A DNA stretch of 64,000 nt, taken from Spirodela intermedia. Taxonomy: Eukaryota; Streptophyta; Magnoliopsida; Alismatales; Araceae. The stretch's first letter is position 1. Every line of letters starts with the position of its first letter. Of this stretch, positions 11,801 to 22,620 are shown in pieces. The position numbers were made by a program, and so were the translations under genes. The stretch is taken from NCBI GenBank assembly GCA_902729315.2, contig LR746269.1, positions 129,001 to 193,000 on the forward strand, read 5' to 3'. The notes under the pieces were generated by a model, which made no database searches, was not told the DNA's origin, and was given only the letters and a program-made list of their open reading frames with translations.

Positions 11801-14122
11801 TCAAATCTATATGGGGAAAAGAACATAAAGCAAAAAATTTCTTCTTAAAGTTGGCAAACAACCTGAGATTCCAGCTTATATGGGTTACGCGATTCCTTCT
11901 CTTCCCAATCTCTTCTCCGGGGTCTAGATGTTAATCCCCAACCAGGACGGTCAAAAGCCACTACATTACAGCCGACTAGTCGAGCAAGCACACCCATCAC
12001 ATGTCTCCATGCGAACACTCCTCCTCCAAACCCATGCACCAATACAACAGCAAATTTTCCACCTTGCACGTCATCTATTTCCAAACTTGTAGGATTATAC
12101 AAAGATACACTACAACTACTGTTCTCTGAGCTCGAAGTAGAGATTTCATCAGAGAAGAAAGTGGGTGACGCAGCTAAATCTTCCAGCAAAGGAGCATCAA
12201 GAGAAGAGGTCTGAAGATGGTTGCTAAAATTCCTTACCACATTATGTGGGAATCCGGAAGGAAATGCCAGAAATCTATCAGTGTTAGGCTTTGGAGAAAT
12301 ATGAGGTGGACTGGAGTTGGGACTGGACTCTGGAAATGATGAGGAAGATAGAGAACGTGAAAGGGGAGATTCAGTTACACTGATCTTGTAGTGAATAGTG
12401 AGGCCTTGACACGTGACAAACATGCTATCAACGTCTGCAAGTAAACTACTTGGAAGCTCACTTTCATGCAAACCTACGCCTTTTCTTTTTATTTCATTGT
12501 TGCCTTTTGAATTTCTACTATGACAAGGAGTGGGAGACCGAGGGACCTTCACTTGTCCAGAAAAAGCATTCCTGCAGGCCAGGATCTGCAAAAGAAGGAC
12601 GCGGTTAATATGTAGGAGAAAAAAGAGATTACGATTTAGATTTCACTGAATCAAACCACAATAATCAATCGGAACTTACTGCTTCTGGATCAATTTGATG
12701 AAAATGCAACTTTCTTCTTCCCTTGCAGCTTGTAAGATAAGCAACCATAGCATGACCAAGAGAAAATATCAAAGAAGAAATAAAGAGGGCAGGCATCCCC
12801 CGAGACTTCACATGCAGCTTCTGCCTCATCAATTCAGTTATATCTTTAGGTTCCAATTCCAACATTGAAGAAAAGACAGAGGCCTTCACTGACAATATGA
12901 TAATGGAGGCAAAGGAGCACAGAGTAACCGTTCCGAGATAAGGGCCATGAGAAAGTCCAGGTCCATTGCACAATGAATAAACACCTACAATGGGAGAAAA
13001 AATAGGAAAAATATTTCTTTATGTATGGATGAAACAAACGTCTGATGTTCTTTACGTCATCAATCAGGTAAGAAACCAGATGGATTTATTTTGATGTTTC
13101 ATGAGAAGGCTTAAATTTTCAAATAAAGAGAAAGCATAATAAAATAAGAAAAAACCCCATGATTCGTCGTCAACTTGAAGGAAAAAAAACATTAACCGTA
13201 CTTCATCCCATTACGAAGATAATCGTGTCAATTAAGAAGAAATATCAGATGGACCATATTAAGCAAAAATTGAGAAGCAAAGCTTTCATAGTTTTCTTAG
13301 ATGTTATACGACAAGAAGAATTTTTAAATGTCATATATCAACATAAATTAAAAGTACGACACAAAAAGGAAAATAAATTCGGGCATCTTTTTTCTGAAAA
13401 ATTATCACATTACTGAAGTTGCTACTTTCTCTCTCTATCTCTCTCGCCATATCCTCCATTTTTATTACACAGTATAAATAAACGAAAAATGCGTGTCTCA
13501 TCATTCTTTAAGAATTAACATAGCTCATTCAATCATGAATATGAGCAAAACGCAAAAGCATAAGCAGAAAAAAAATTACATGGCTCAAAAAAAAGGATTG
13601 GACTGAATTCTTCCATAGTCCGCACAATACGAACTCCACGAACCTTCCTACCAAACAAGAAGGTGCATGTGTCTCTCTATTTGAATCAACACAAAGCACA
13701 ATACGTGATTTTCCGTGAGAAGAAGAGAGAAAAATATGCGCGCTCTACTCTAGCGAAAGTTCAGCTTCACAGTACTTCCCTTGCTGCAGAGGGAGAAGAA
13801 ACGAGAGAGGGAGGGGAAAGAAAAATTCTGATTCTGGTCAATGAAGGCAACGCAGAATGATGAGCGTCTCACATGTAATTATAAGAGATCTGACGATGGA
13901 GACAAGGGGAATATCCATGAGAGAGCTTTGGAAAGTGTATTTTTCCATGTGCTCCCAGACCCCGTAGCATCTCGATGCCAGAACTAGCGACGTTGTCACG
14001 TCCCCAAGCGCCACGAGAAGCGGTGCCGACAGCATCAGCAGCGACGTTACCATGGAGAGCAGGAAGAAGACCGTGCGAGCCGCTCGCCAAAAGGTCTTTA
14101 GGTTCACCTTTCCTGACGCCAT
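8835..14122 (-). CDS. Membrane-anchored alpha/beta hydrolase with Asp nucleophile (GHDDGG), seven exons, 646 aa
   Basis: This alpha/beta-hydrolase-fold protein resembles the Arabidopsis At1g15490/At1g80280 group. The natural substrate is unknown to me. Exons in coding order are 14122-13873, 12984-12680, 12585-11863, 10823-10698, 9910-9707, 9359-9159 and 8966-8835; phases close to a TGA. The N-terminus has hydrophobic segments (TVFFLLSMVTSLLMLSAPLL near residues 16-35, and more in exon 2), so membrane anchoring is likely. A Ser-rich linker precedes the hydrolase core. The oxyanion motif HGFGGG is at 369-374. The nucleophile elbow reads VGHDDGG (D448), followed by acid GADD (about D585) and catalytic His in GCGHLPHEE (H613). 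The elbow has Asp where most lipases and esterases have Ser, as in epoxide hydrolases. The ATG is preceded in frame only by non-ATG codons. Family is confident, reaction is not. Confidence 0.87.
11379..11605. repeat. Imperfect tandem duplication, 119-bp period, in a hydrolase intron
   Basis: Two copies starting ACGGGAACTAATCA lie 119 bp apart. Both continue through a shared stretch with GATATGATA, AGACTAC, ACCAGTT and TATTAATTG. They differ by scattered substitutions, so the duplication is not recent. It lies in the intron between exons 3 and 4 of the hydrolase gene. Confidence 0.8.
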
Positions 14123-15717
14123 GGTCAACCAGAAAGACTCGTCTTCCTCCCGCCCTTTCCCGGAGAACAGGCTCCTCTGTCTTACTCCAGAGCACCTCGT
14201 CCAAGATCACGCCGTATTTGATCCCGCAAACAGCACGGGTGGCGGGCAGACAGTCACAGACACCAGTGGGGCCCCTCCATGGGAATACCAGATGGGCGCT
14301 CTATCTCCCAGTGGCGACTCCGCCCAGCCCATTTTCAAATGCGAGTTCTGCTGATCTCTACAACCACGCAAGCCCGCTACAAGCGTCACTGCTGGCCTTC
14401 AGCGAGTAGAATTATCAGCTACGGCCACCGTTCCGACCAATGTGGGGGCGAATCCCCGAGGTAGAGGGACGAAGAAGTTGGCGTGTGCGATGAGAGAGAG
14501 AGAGAGAGAGAGGAAGGAAGAAGAAGTCGAAGAGCTGGAAGAAGGGGGGAAGGGGGCGACGCACCGGTTACGATTTGCCGTTGCGGCGGGGTGTCGGGTG
14601 TCGAGCTGGAGGAAAACAACAGAAAGCCCAGGGCTCTCCCGCTGCGAACGATGGGCCCGCGGCTCGCTGGACCGGGGCCCACAGCCGACTTGGGGAAAGA
14701 AGGGAGGGAGGGGGTGCGAGTAGTATTTTTTTTTGAAAGCGGCCAACGCGGGCCAGGGGGACAGATCATCCCAGCAGGGACCGCCAGATGGTGTCGTCTC
14801 CCCTGCGGGCCCCACCCCGGAGTGCGACGAACTGGCTGCTGGTCTGGGCTCCCCCGTGGCTGGTCCGAGGACCGGAGGCACGAGGAGAATCTTCTTCTGA
14901 GGTCGAGTGTCCGTCCTTAGCTGGGCCGAATCGCGGTCGGACCCCCCTCTCCCCCCCCCCTCCCCCCCCCCTCCCCCCACCATCCAACGCGGACGGAGGC
15001 TGAGGCGGAGGCGGAGATGGAGTCCTCTCTCTCTCTTTCTCTCTCGCTGGGTTTTTTTGCTTGCGTTGGGACGATGGTGAACGAGAATGATGCGTGTTGT
15101 CCTCTTCCAAGAGAGAGGGAGGAGGTGGAAGGCAAGGCGTGAGGGAAAGGAAGATTCGAGGGGGGCGGCGATGGAATGTATGAGCGGGAGGAGTGCGGAG
15201 AGAAAGGTGTCTTCTCCCTCCTACGACGGGTAGGTGGGGCTCTCCGCTCTCCCCTCTCCCCTGCGTCCAAGGGTCGGCCTCTTGGTTTAGGAAAAGACCA
15301 GTCGTTACAGAATCTCCCCTCTCTCCTCCCTCTCTCCCCAATCATCGATAATTTTTTTCAAGCCTTGTCCAAGGTGCTCGAATGATCTGGAAGTCTAGGT
15401 GCGCCGCTTTCCCGGGTCCTACGCGGAAAAGCTCACCCTTTTTTCAAACCCTTGACTTTGCATGCGACATGTCTATGGTACAGCCCAAAAGCTCAAAACC
15501 CACTGCCCCTGATCAATCGCCTCTCTCTCTCTCTATCTATCGGGCCAGCTCTCTGTTCAACTTGGGTCATGGGGTCATGTCTGAGAAAATGTGCCACAGT
15601 AGGCCCAATAATAATAATAAAAAAACTAAGCTTCCATAAAACCACACAGGACCGGTTCCAGCCCATAACCGGGAAGACCACATCAGGGCCCAGCTCGGTG
15701 GGGCGGAACGGTTCCTG

Positions 15718-15770
<53 letters not shown>

Positions 15771-16500
15771 CATCGTTATGTTTCTTTGGGTTGGAACTAG
15801 CATAAGAAAGGAAAAGGGAAGAAAGTCTACATGCCACGCTGGAAACCCCACGCTTTTCGCCGGATCCCCCGATTTTGCATGCCAAAAAGGTGGTAACCAC
15901 ATCAAATATATTAGTCCCCGCATCAAATATTGCGGATAAATAAAAGGGACTTGAGTTTACAAGTTCCATCCGAGTCAGGACTCGCCGTCACTCTACGTGA
16001 AACTAAGATCGAGACCGGACAAATCCTTCTCCAAGTACCACGACAGCGATCCTCCTTCCAGCGGGTCTTTTAGGCAAGGCACCCGAGTTCCATGGTCGCC
16101 GCGACTATCTGGCCTTTCAGCCAGCAGACGACTCCGAAGGCACTGCAGACAGGATCGTCTCGCCGCATGCACGCCTGGAAGATCCTGCACCTCATGGCTC
16201 GGTCGCGCTGCCGCCCCTCGTACGATTTGGAGACCTTACTGAGATTGCTTGGCCCGAAGAGCCTCTTCTGTGTCCATTTGTAATCCTCCGTCTGGTGACG
16301 CGGGAAGTAGCGCGCCAATGGACAGTCGGGACTGCACCTGCGCTATTGATCTCGGGAGGCGGCGCAGGCGTCGTTGCGCGCACTGCTTCCTCTTCTGGAC
16401 TTCCTGGCTTCTCTCCCCTTCCACCTACCAAGTTGACCAAAGGATAGTAAGCAACGATCAATAGGAGAGGGAACGGGCAGGAGGAGAGGGTCTGATGGGA
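14123..16500. other. Upstream region of the hydrolase gene with microsatellites; no supported gene
   Basis: This GC-rich interval should contain the promoter and 5' leader of the minus-strand hydrolase gene. It holds a (GA)n run at 14492-14512, a C-rich tract at 14940-14982, CT-rich stretches at 15028-15045 and a clean (CT)n run at about 15718-15764. ORFs here are long on both strands only because of composition and repeats. None shows a recognisable domain. Nothing convincing is seen between 15.9 and 16.5 kb. Confidence 0.5.
15718..15764. repeat. (CT)n microsatellite
   Basis: An almost uninterrupted CT dinucleotide run lies upstream of the minus-strand hydrolase gene. On the opposite strand it would be (GA)n and gives spurious Arg-Glu repeat ORFs. 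Confidence 0.9.
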
Positions 16501-17249
16501 ACCCCAAATTGGACACCGGACTAGAATTGAAAAGAGTTGACTTTATTGACTTTCTGTATTTGATTACAGACAATTTCTGGACTTTGAACGACTTGTAGAC
16601 CCTGACTTGTTTATGCACAAAATGAAGCAGAGCAAACAATTGAAAGAAAAGACAGAAAAGAGATGATGGCAAATTCGAGATGCCTAGTCTCTTAGGTAGA
16701 CGTCTCCTCCATTTTGACCCTTCTCATGCTGCTTTTATAGGCTGTCTAAGTAGTTAGTACCGATTTAGTGTTATTGTGTTGCCAGTCTTCTATTATTTAG
16801 TTTATATAACGGCCTGGCCCATTATTTGGGCATTAGAACTGTTAGAATTATGGTTAAGTTAGACAATCACTTAATTCTGTTGAAGCCATTCAAGAAGTTA
16901 GGTTAATAGCTCATTACACGACCTTTGACTCTGATATGATTTATCTCCCTTATCTTCTCTTCTTTCTTGAGTGACTTACTCCTAGTATAATCCATCTAAT
17001 TCATATGTGATACATTGTTGTCTTCCATAAGAAAGTTTTTCACTTTAAAAATTTACTAGATGAACTTTTTATGATAGTACAATTCCAACACCAACTATGA
17101 AAACATTTTCATTTCAAATAATTTTTAAATTTTAAAATGGCTAAAATATGAGCATAACATAATTTTTATTTTAGTAAAATATTTTTTTTATTAACTTCAT
17201 TAATCAATTTGAAATTACTCTTTTTTATGCATTTAGTATCTTGAGATAT

Positions 17250-18840
17250 TAGTGAGCTAAAATTTATGATGAATCTTCTATAAATATTTGTCAATCAATG
17301 AAAACTTCGAACCTGATGAATATTGGTTGGTGCTAGTCAATTTTTGATACTTTTTATCTTTTTTCTACTTTGATTTCATCTCACTAATAATATATCATAA
17401 TAATAATAAACTAGTAGTCATGAAATCATGTTTCTTCAAATTAATATATAATTCATTATGTTGTAACACTTTAAATACTAATTTAAGATACTTAATGTGT
17501 TTCTCTTCTATAGTATTATAAATAAAAATGTCATTAAAGTAAATAATAAATTTACCAATGAAAGGTTTTAAAACTTGATTTATCATCCTCATAAGTTAAA
17601 AGACATAATCAGCTATTCATAAAGACTTACATTTGTTTCAAAATTAGTCTTCCACTCATCTCTTGATCGAATTCAGATATGATGATATCCACTCTTTAAA
17701 TCAATTTTTGAGAATATTTTTAAATTATAAAATATATATAACATGTCATATAGACATTAAATTAAGAATATATACTTAATTAGTATCTTATTGATGACTC
17801 TAATGTCAACACACATGTGACAACTTATGTCATTCTTTGAAACAAGTAGAACATGCACGAAGTATAGACTCATACCTTTTGTTATCAATCTTTTACTCAA
17901 TAACTTTTAAACTATTATTAAATAATCTATTTTTTTATGTCATCTTATAATATGGAAAGTTTATACAAATTAGCTTCAAGTAAAAAATTAATTTGATAAT
18001 ATATATCTTATATGGGTGAAATATGAGTAGATATATCTTGAATAACAAATAATTCAGATAATAAACTTTCAACTTCTAATATCACATCAATTATTTTGAC
18101 ATTAAAATTAGGCTTTTGAATAATCACAACTACTTCAAAATTCTTATCAAATTTATTAAAGAACTTCTTTTGACTAAAGAGCATTACTTTTCTTTTATCA
18201 TTCTCTTATTTACTAAAATCATTATCTTGCATTAAAGCTAAGATAAACTTTTTATCAGTCCTATAAAAGACATATTTTTCTTACCACAAAGTGTGACATC
18301 AACATGAAAATGTCAAGGTCTACCCAATATTATGTGACAAATGTCCATCTTGACGACATCACACTACACTTCATCAAAATGAATCTTATCAATATAAAAG
18401 TTGACCAAAAAACTTTCAAAAACTTTGATTCATGTGTCATTTTCGATCCAACTAATTTGGTATAGATGAAGGTGTAGGTTTGTCTTTGAGCTTAATTTTT
18501 GAACTATAATTGAAGAGACACTATTGTCACTATTGTCATTGTCAATAATTATATCATGTATCTTAATATTCATAGTGTACCTTGTTTTGAAGATGTTATA
18601 GCATTATAGGTCTTTCTCTTTTTTGGTGTATACATTAATCTTTTCATTACAAGTGAATGTGACAATGCATATCTAGTATCAATTTTTTTAAAAAATTTCT
18701 TCTAACTCACCTTTAATTTTTTATTATTCATGCTCATCTTCTTCTTCAATTAGATCTATAAAGTTTACTATGTCATATTTTAGACAGATATTTGATTTGT
18801 GTCTTTTTTCGCCACACTTGTAGCATTTAGGAATGAAATT
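17250..18840 (-). mobile_element. Decayed Ty3/gypsy retrotransposon gag-pol relic
   Basis: Read on the minus strand, this AT-rich DNA preserves retrotransposon landmarks in order. A CCHC zinc knuckle (CYKCGEKRHKSNIC) is at 18825-18784. Reverse transcriptase pieces follow: CVDIRVINK near 17825-17800, FSKIDLKSGYHHI near 17713-17675, then LKPFIGKFIIYFNDIFIY near 17570-17515, where the usual FDDILIY has Asp to Asn and Leu to Phe changes. The RT to RNase H junction APTNIHQVRSFH and YRRFIINFSS lies near 17335-17250. Stops and frameshifts break every segment. I did not locate paired LTRs. The copy is old and inactive. Confidence 0.8.
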
Positions 18841-19920
18841 AAAAGTATAAGATTTTTATCAGTAGAGACTTGAATAGAAGGATTTGCTCTACTCAATCTA
18901 GTAGAAGTTTGATTAGGTCATCTAGCTTGTGACGTTGAAAAAACAATGGCTAATCTTTCTTTGATCGATTGAAGAGAAATTCTAACTTCCAAAATTTTGA
19001 ACTCTTTTTTTTTTTAAATAAAAACTAAATGTAAGGTTACCTTGTCTTTGATTTCTCATTTAACAATATTGTTAAATCTCAAAATCATATATGACTCAAA
19101 TTTTAGCAAGTTAATTCGAGAAGATACATAATAAAATTATTCAGCATAATTAGATATATATATATATAGATATATTTCCTTTTTTGTAGTTTTTATATTG
19201 TTGATATAAAATATGTTCATAATATCATGGAAGAAAATGAGATTTCTAGAGTTTTTTATTTTCTCCCATGATCAAACAAGTTCTTTGCCTAACCTTATGT
19301 GTGTTGTTTGTAGTTGATTTTGCCAGGAAAAAGCTCTACCCTTTAATTTATTAGCCAATAACTTATTTTTCTTCAAAAAATTTCATATACTTGAAAAACT
19401 GTTCTACTTTAGCTAATAAATCTAATAGCTTTTTAACCTTTAAATACCCATTAAAATATGATTTATGAATCTTCATGCTAAAATCTCGAATAATATTATC
19501 TTCAACTCTAGATTTAAAACTTTTAGAACTAGAAGTACAATGAGTATTAAATGAAAATTCAACATGGGTGACTCTTTCAAGGTGTCAGATTTCATGATCT
19601 CCAAGAAGACACGAATGACTCTTTAATACACTCATTCTTATAAAAAAAATATTTTAATATATTATTAATCTCTTCAAAAAAATTATATATTCAATCTTAA
19701 AACTCAATAAAATCTAATTTAGAGAAAGTGCATACTTCATGAACATCATCATTACTAATATGAGTAAATTATCTTGAGACATATATGAATCTTGATTTGA
19801 AATGTTAACTTGTTATAATAACATTTGACAAAATAGTAATGTGGAAGAATCACTTTAGTCAAAAACTATCTTAGAAGTTTGAAATAAAACCGATGGGATG
19901 ATTGAAATATTTTCTAAGAA

Positions 19921-20717
19921 TTGAAGTGGCACACTCCAAGAATAACATTTTTATTTCTCAACAGAAATATATATTTTGATTTGCTACATGAAACTAGTAA
20001 AACAACATATAAACTAGAAATATTGCCAATTAATCCAAGCTTGAAACTTGATGCAATTGAAGAAGATGTTCAAATTAATAAGGAGATGTATCAACAATTG
20101 ATCGATAAGTTAATCTACCTTTCACATTTGCAACTAGATAGAGTGGTCAGTCAATTCATGCATAACCTAAGAAAAATTTAATTGCATGTAGTTCATTGTA
20201 TCCTATAGTACCTCAAAGGACACTAGAAAGGAATTTATATTCAAGAAGAATGATTGTATAACACTCGAAAATTACATAGATATATATTATGTAGGATCCA
20301 TCATGTTCCTTCCTGAGTGAGAATCTCATTATGTGAAGAAACAAATAATAAAATGTAGTTGCAAGGTCAAGTGCATAGGTTCTATTTCATGTTATGACAC
20401 AAGGTATATTTGAAGTATTATGAGTGAACATTATTTTGAAAGATTGAAAAATAAAAAGAGATAAATTAATGGAGCTTCATTGTGACAACAAATTAGTCAT
20501 CGGTATTACGCATAATCTAGTTCAACATGGTAGAACCAAACATAGAAATTGATAGTCATTTTATATAAAAAAAAAGTTAAAAAATAGAGTTGATATGCAC
20601 GTCATGTGCCTACAATTGATCAAATTGCAGACATATTCACCAAGGGCCCAAAGTAAAGTATTTTGTCATCTTACTTCTAAGTTGCAAATAGATGACATAC
20701 ATTTCCTTGAGGGGGAG
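19921..20717 (+). mobile_element. 3' end of a decayed Ty1/copia element: RNase H region and polypurine tract
   Basis: The first 261 bp form an open frame matching the end of copia reverse transcriptase/RNase H (INKEMYQQLIDKLIYLSH, then VSQFMHNLRK). Further matches follow in shifted frames: VVARSSA near 20356, and LHCDNKLVIGITHNLVQHGR from about 20475, with a frameshift before EIDSHF. The segment ends in a polypurine tract GAGGGGGAG immediately before an LTR, as expected for plus-strand priming. The 5' part of the element is not recognisable, so this is a truncated, dead copy lying head-on against the neighbouring gypsy relic. Confidence 0.82.
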
Positions 20718-21099
20718 TGTTAGAAATGAGTATTTTTTTAATTACTTATGTTGTGTTTTTCTTTATGGTGTATTTTTTCTTTTATTTATTACAATACTAG
20801 TTAAGATGGTATGAACTCAATCGATCTAAGTTGAACCAAACTGGTTCACCCTCTTTCCATTACTAATGGGTCAATATAAATACAGAAGCCTAGTAACCTT
20901 GAAAGACTTGAATCAAATTAGGGTTCTCTTATGCCCTATTTCGTTATGTGTCTCTCTCTAATTCTGGTCATGCTCATTCCTACCCTCTATACTATAGAGG
21001 TGGAAAGGAGAGGAAAGGAGGGAATGAGGTAGAGATTGGAGGCTGTGCATTTTATAACATTATCTACTTAAGTGCCATGTTGGAAAGGAGGTTCTAACA
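20718..21099 (+). mobile_element. 3' LTR of the Ty1/copia relic (382 bp)
   Basis: The LTR starts TGTTAGAA directly after the polypurine tract and ends TTCTAACA, a perfect 8-bp inverted terminal pair with canonical TG..CA ends. An internal AT-rich TATA-like motif (ATATAAATAC near 20873-20882) could be its U3 promoter. A partner 5' LTR was not found in the window, so age cannot be estimated from LTR divergence here. Confidence 0.85.
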
Positions 21100-22586
21100 A
21101 GTTTTGTGCACTTCATTCAGCGCAATGTTGTTTATCAATTATGAGTTTGAGTGAGCAGCTACTTGGGTTGCAATAGCTAGAAGATTCTTTGAATGCTCAT
21201 CAAGAATGTAGATGTAGTCATCATCAGCTCACACAATATTTGTTGCATAAAAACTTCATCTTCCAAGTACATAATCCTCAAACATTTGCATATCACTTCA
21301 AATGTGATTGTACTCCTTCTAGAATACAAGTAAAAGTCTACTTTAATGCCACTTGTCACACAATTAATGTCCCAGCTCTAAAGCACTCAACATTGGGTAA
21401 CCTTGGATGTACCATCAATGCCATTTACCCTCACAACCTATAAAGTGATAGTAGAAGCACACAAGAACTAGAAAGAAGGCATGACGAGGAACAAAGGAGC
21501 TCTACCTGGTGACCATGTCAACAATGCACCAGCCCAGGCCCATTCAAGAGAGACTTTTTTTATTATTATTAATCTTGTATTTCCTCACGTCAATTTGGGG
21601 ACCATCTATATAAACTATTGTAAACCTAGAACGAGAACATATTAGAATTTCGTGAAGTGTTTTTCTACTTTTGCTCCTTGAAGGAGAGACCATGAAGGTC
21701 ATGTATACCTGCACTATGAGGGAGAGATTGTGAAGGTTGTGTATTCCACTCCGTGAAAAAGAGGTTGTGAAGGCCATTTGTTAGTGGTGTTAGTCCATCA
21801 CGTCTGACTCGTGTGGGAGACGTGTGAGAGAAGTTCTCCCGTCTCAACTATTCAAGAGATGTGTGAGAGAGCTCTCTCGTCTGACTCACTCGAGAGGCAT
21901 GCGAGGAGTAAGGGGGTGGTGACAAGGTGGTCATGTCGACCCTTATGACTTATTATAGGGGTCATGTAAAGAGAGAAAGAGGTGGTTGCAGCCATCACAT
22001 CTGAGATGTATATCGAGATGCTTTCTTTTAAGGAACAATTATCTTTTCTTATTTTCTATATATAAGACATGTATTTCTCATTTTTTGAGTATGACGCATA
22101 ACTATTTTCTCCTTAGTCTATTCTCTCTCTCCATCAACTCTATTCATTTTCTTAGTATCTTCTCTCTCTTTTATTACAGGTGAAGTCCTTATAGAAGGAT
22201 ATAAGAGTCTATTGTTGACTCTTGAATGTGTGAGTCATCTCGAGGACATTGAGATGTGAATTAGAAGTACTTGGTGGAAGTCTTATTCTCGTCAGATTTT
22301 ATGATAGCTTGGTGATTTTTTTTCTATTTGTTCTCATTGATATCTACAAATTGAGTTTCTATTGTTATTGTGATTCTATACTTGCATATTATCTCTTACA
22401 CTATTATCTCACTTATTGCCACCCCTATCTCTCTCTGTGCCACCTCTCCATCCGCAATCTAAGTTCTAGCCCTCAACCCTGACCTACCTTTAGAACGAGA
22501 CTCCCTAGAATAAAGATCCACCATGTTGAACGTGTGACATCCTCCTAAGGCTATTCACCACCCTGAGCATCATGGGGAGGTGAGCT
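21100..22586. other. TE-derived non-coding DNA between the copia LTR and the PPR gene
   Basis: Apart from the minisatellite this interval is pyrimidine-rich and AT-rich and looks like LTR or untranslated element sequence (long CTCTCT and TTATT stretches). No intact coding domain is visible. Its right end merges into the decayed DYW-domain remnant downstream of the PPR gene. Confidence 0.45.
21684..21915. repeat. Degenerate minisatellite, period about 38 bp, roughly six units
   Basis: Successive units begin with an AGAGAN(1-3)GTGA core: GAGAGACCATGAAGG, GAGAGATTGTGAAGG, AAGAGGTTGTGAAGG, then GGAGACGTGTGAGAG and AGAGATGTGTGAGAG, spaced 37-39 bp where adjacent. The later units carry the pyrimidine-rich block CTCCCGTCTC. 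Divergence between units shows it is old. It lies in TE-derived DNA just right of the copia LTR. Confidence 0.6.
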
Positions 22587-22616
22587 GAGGCCCCAAGTCA
22601 CCGCCAGCTTCTCACT
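22520..22616 (-). pseudogene. Frameshifted remnant of a PPR DYW domain downstream of the PPR stop codon
   Basis: Just past the TAG of the PPR gene, in the +1 frame, the minus strand reads SEKLAVTWGL (22616-22587), matching the HSEKLA[IV]AFGL block at the start of DYW deaminase domains. A further shifted frame reads LRVVNSLRRM (about 22570-22540), resembling the IRVVKNLRVC block that normally follows. The zinc-binding and catalytic blocks beyond are not recognisable. It is best read as the decayed C-terminus of the adjacent PPR protein. Confidence 0.68.
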
Positions 22617-22620
22617 GTAC

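Noticed and set aside
14399-15345. Overlapping ORFs of up to 194 codons on both strands upstream of the hydrolase gene
   Set aside because: They are driven by C-rich and CT/GA repeat tracts, giving Pro/Ser or Arg/Glu low-complexity proteins without domains.
16831-17000. TGTTAGAA at 16850 as a 5' LTR partner of the copia LTR
   Set aside because: Only the first eight bases agree; the following sequence does not match the 20718 LTR.
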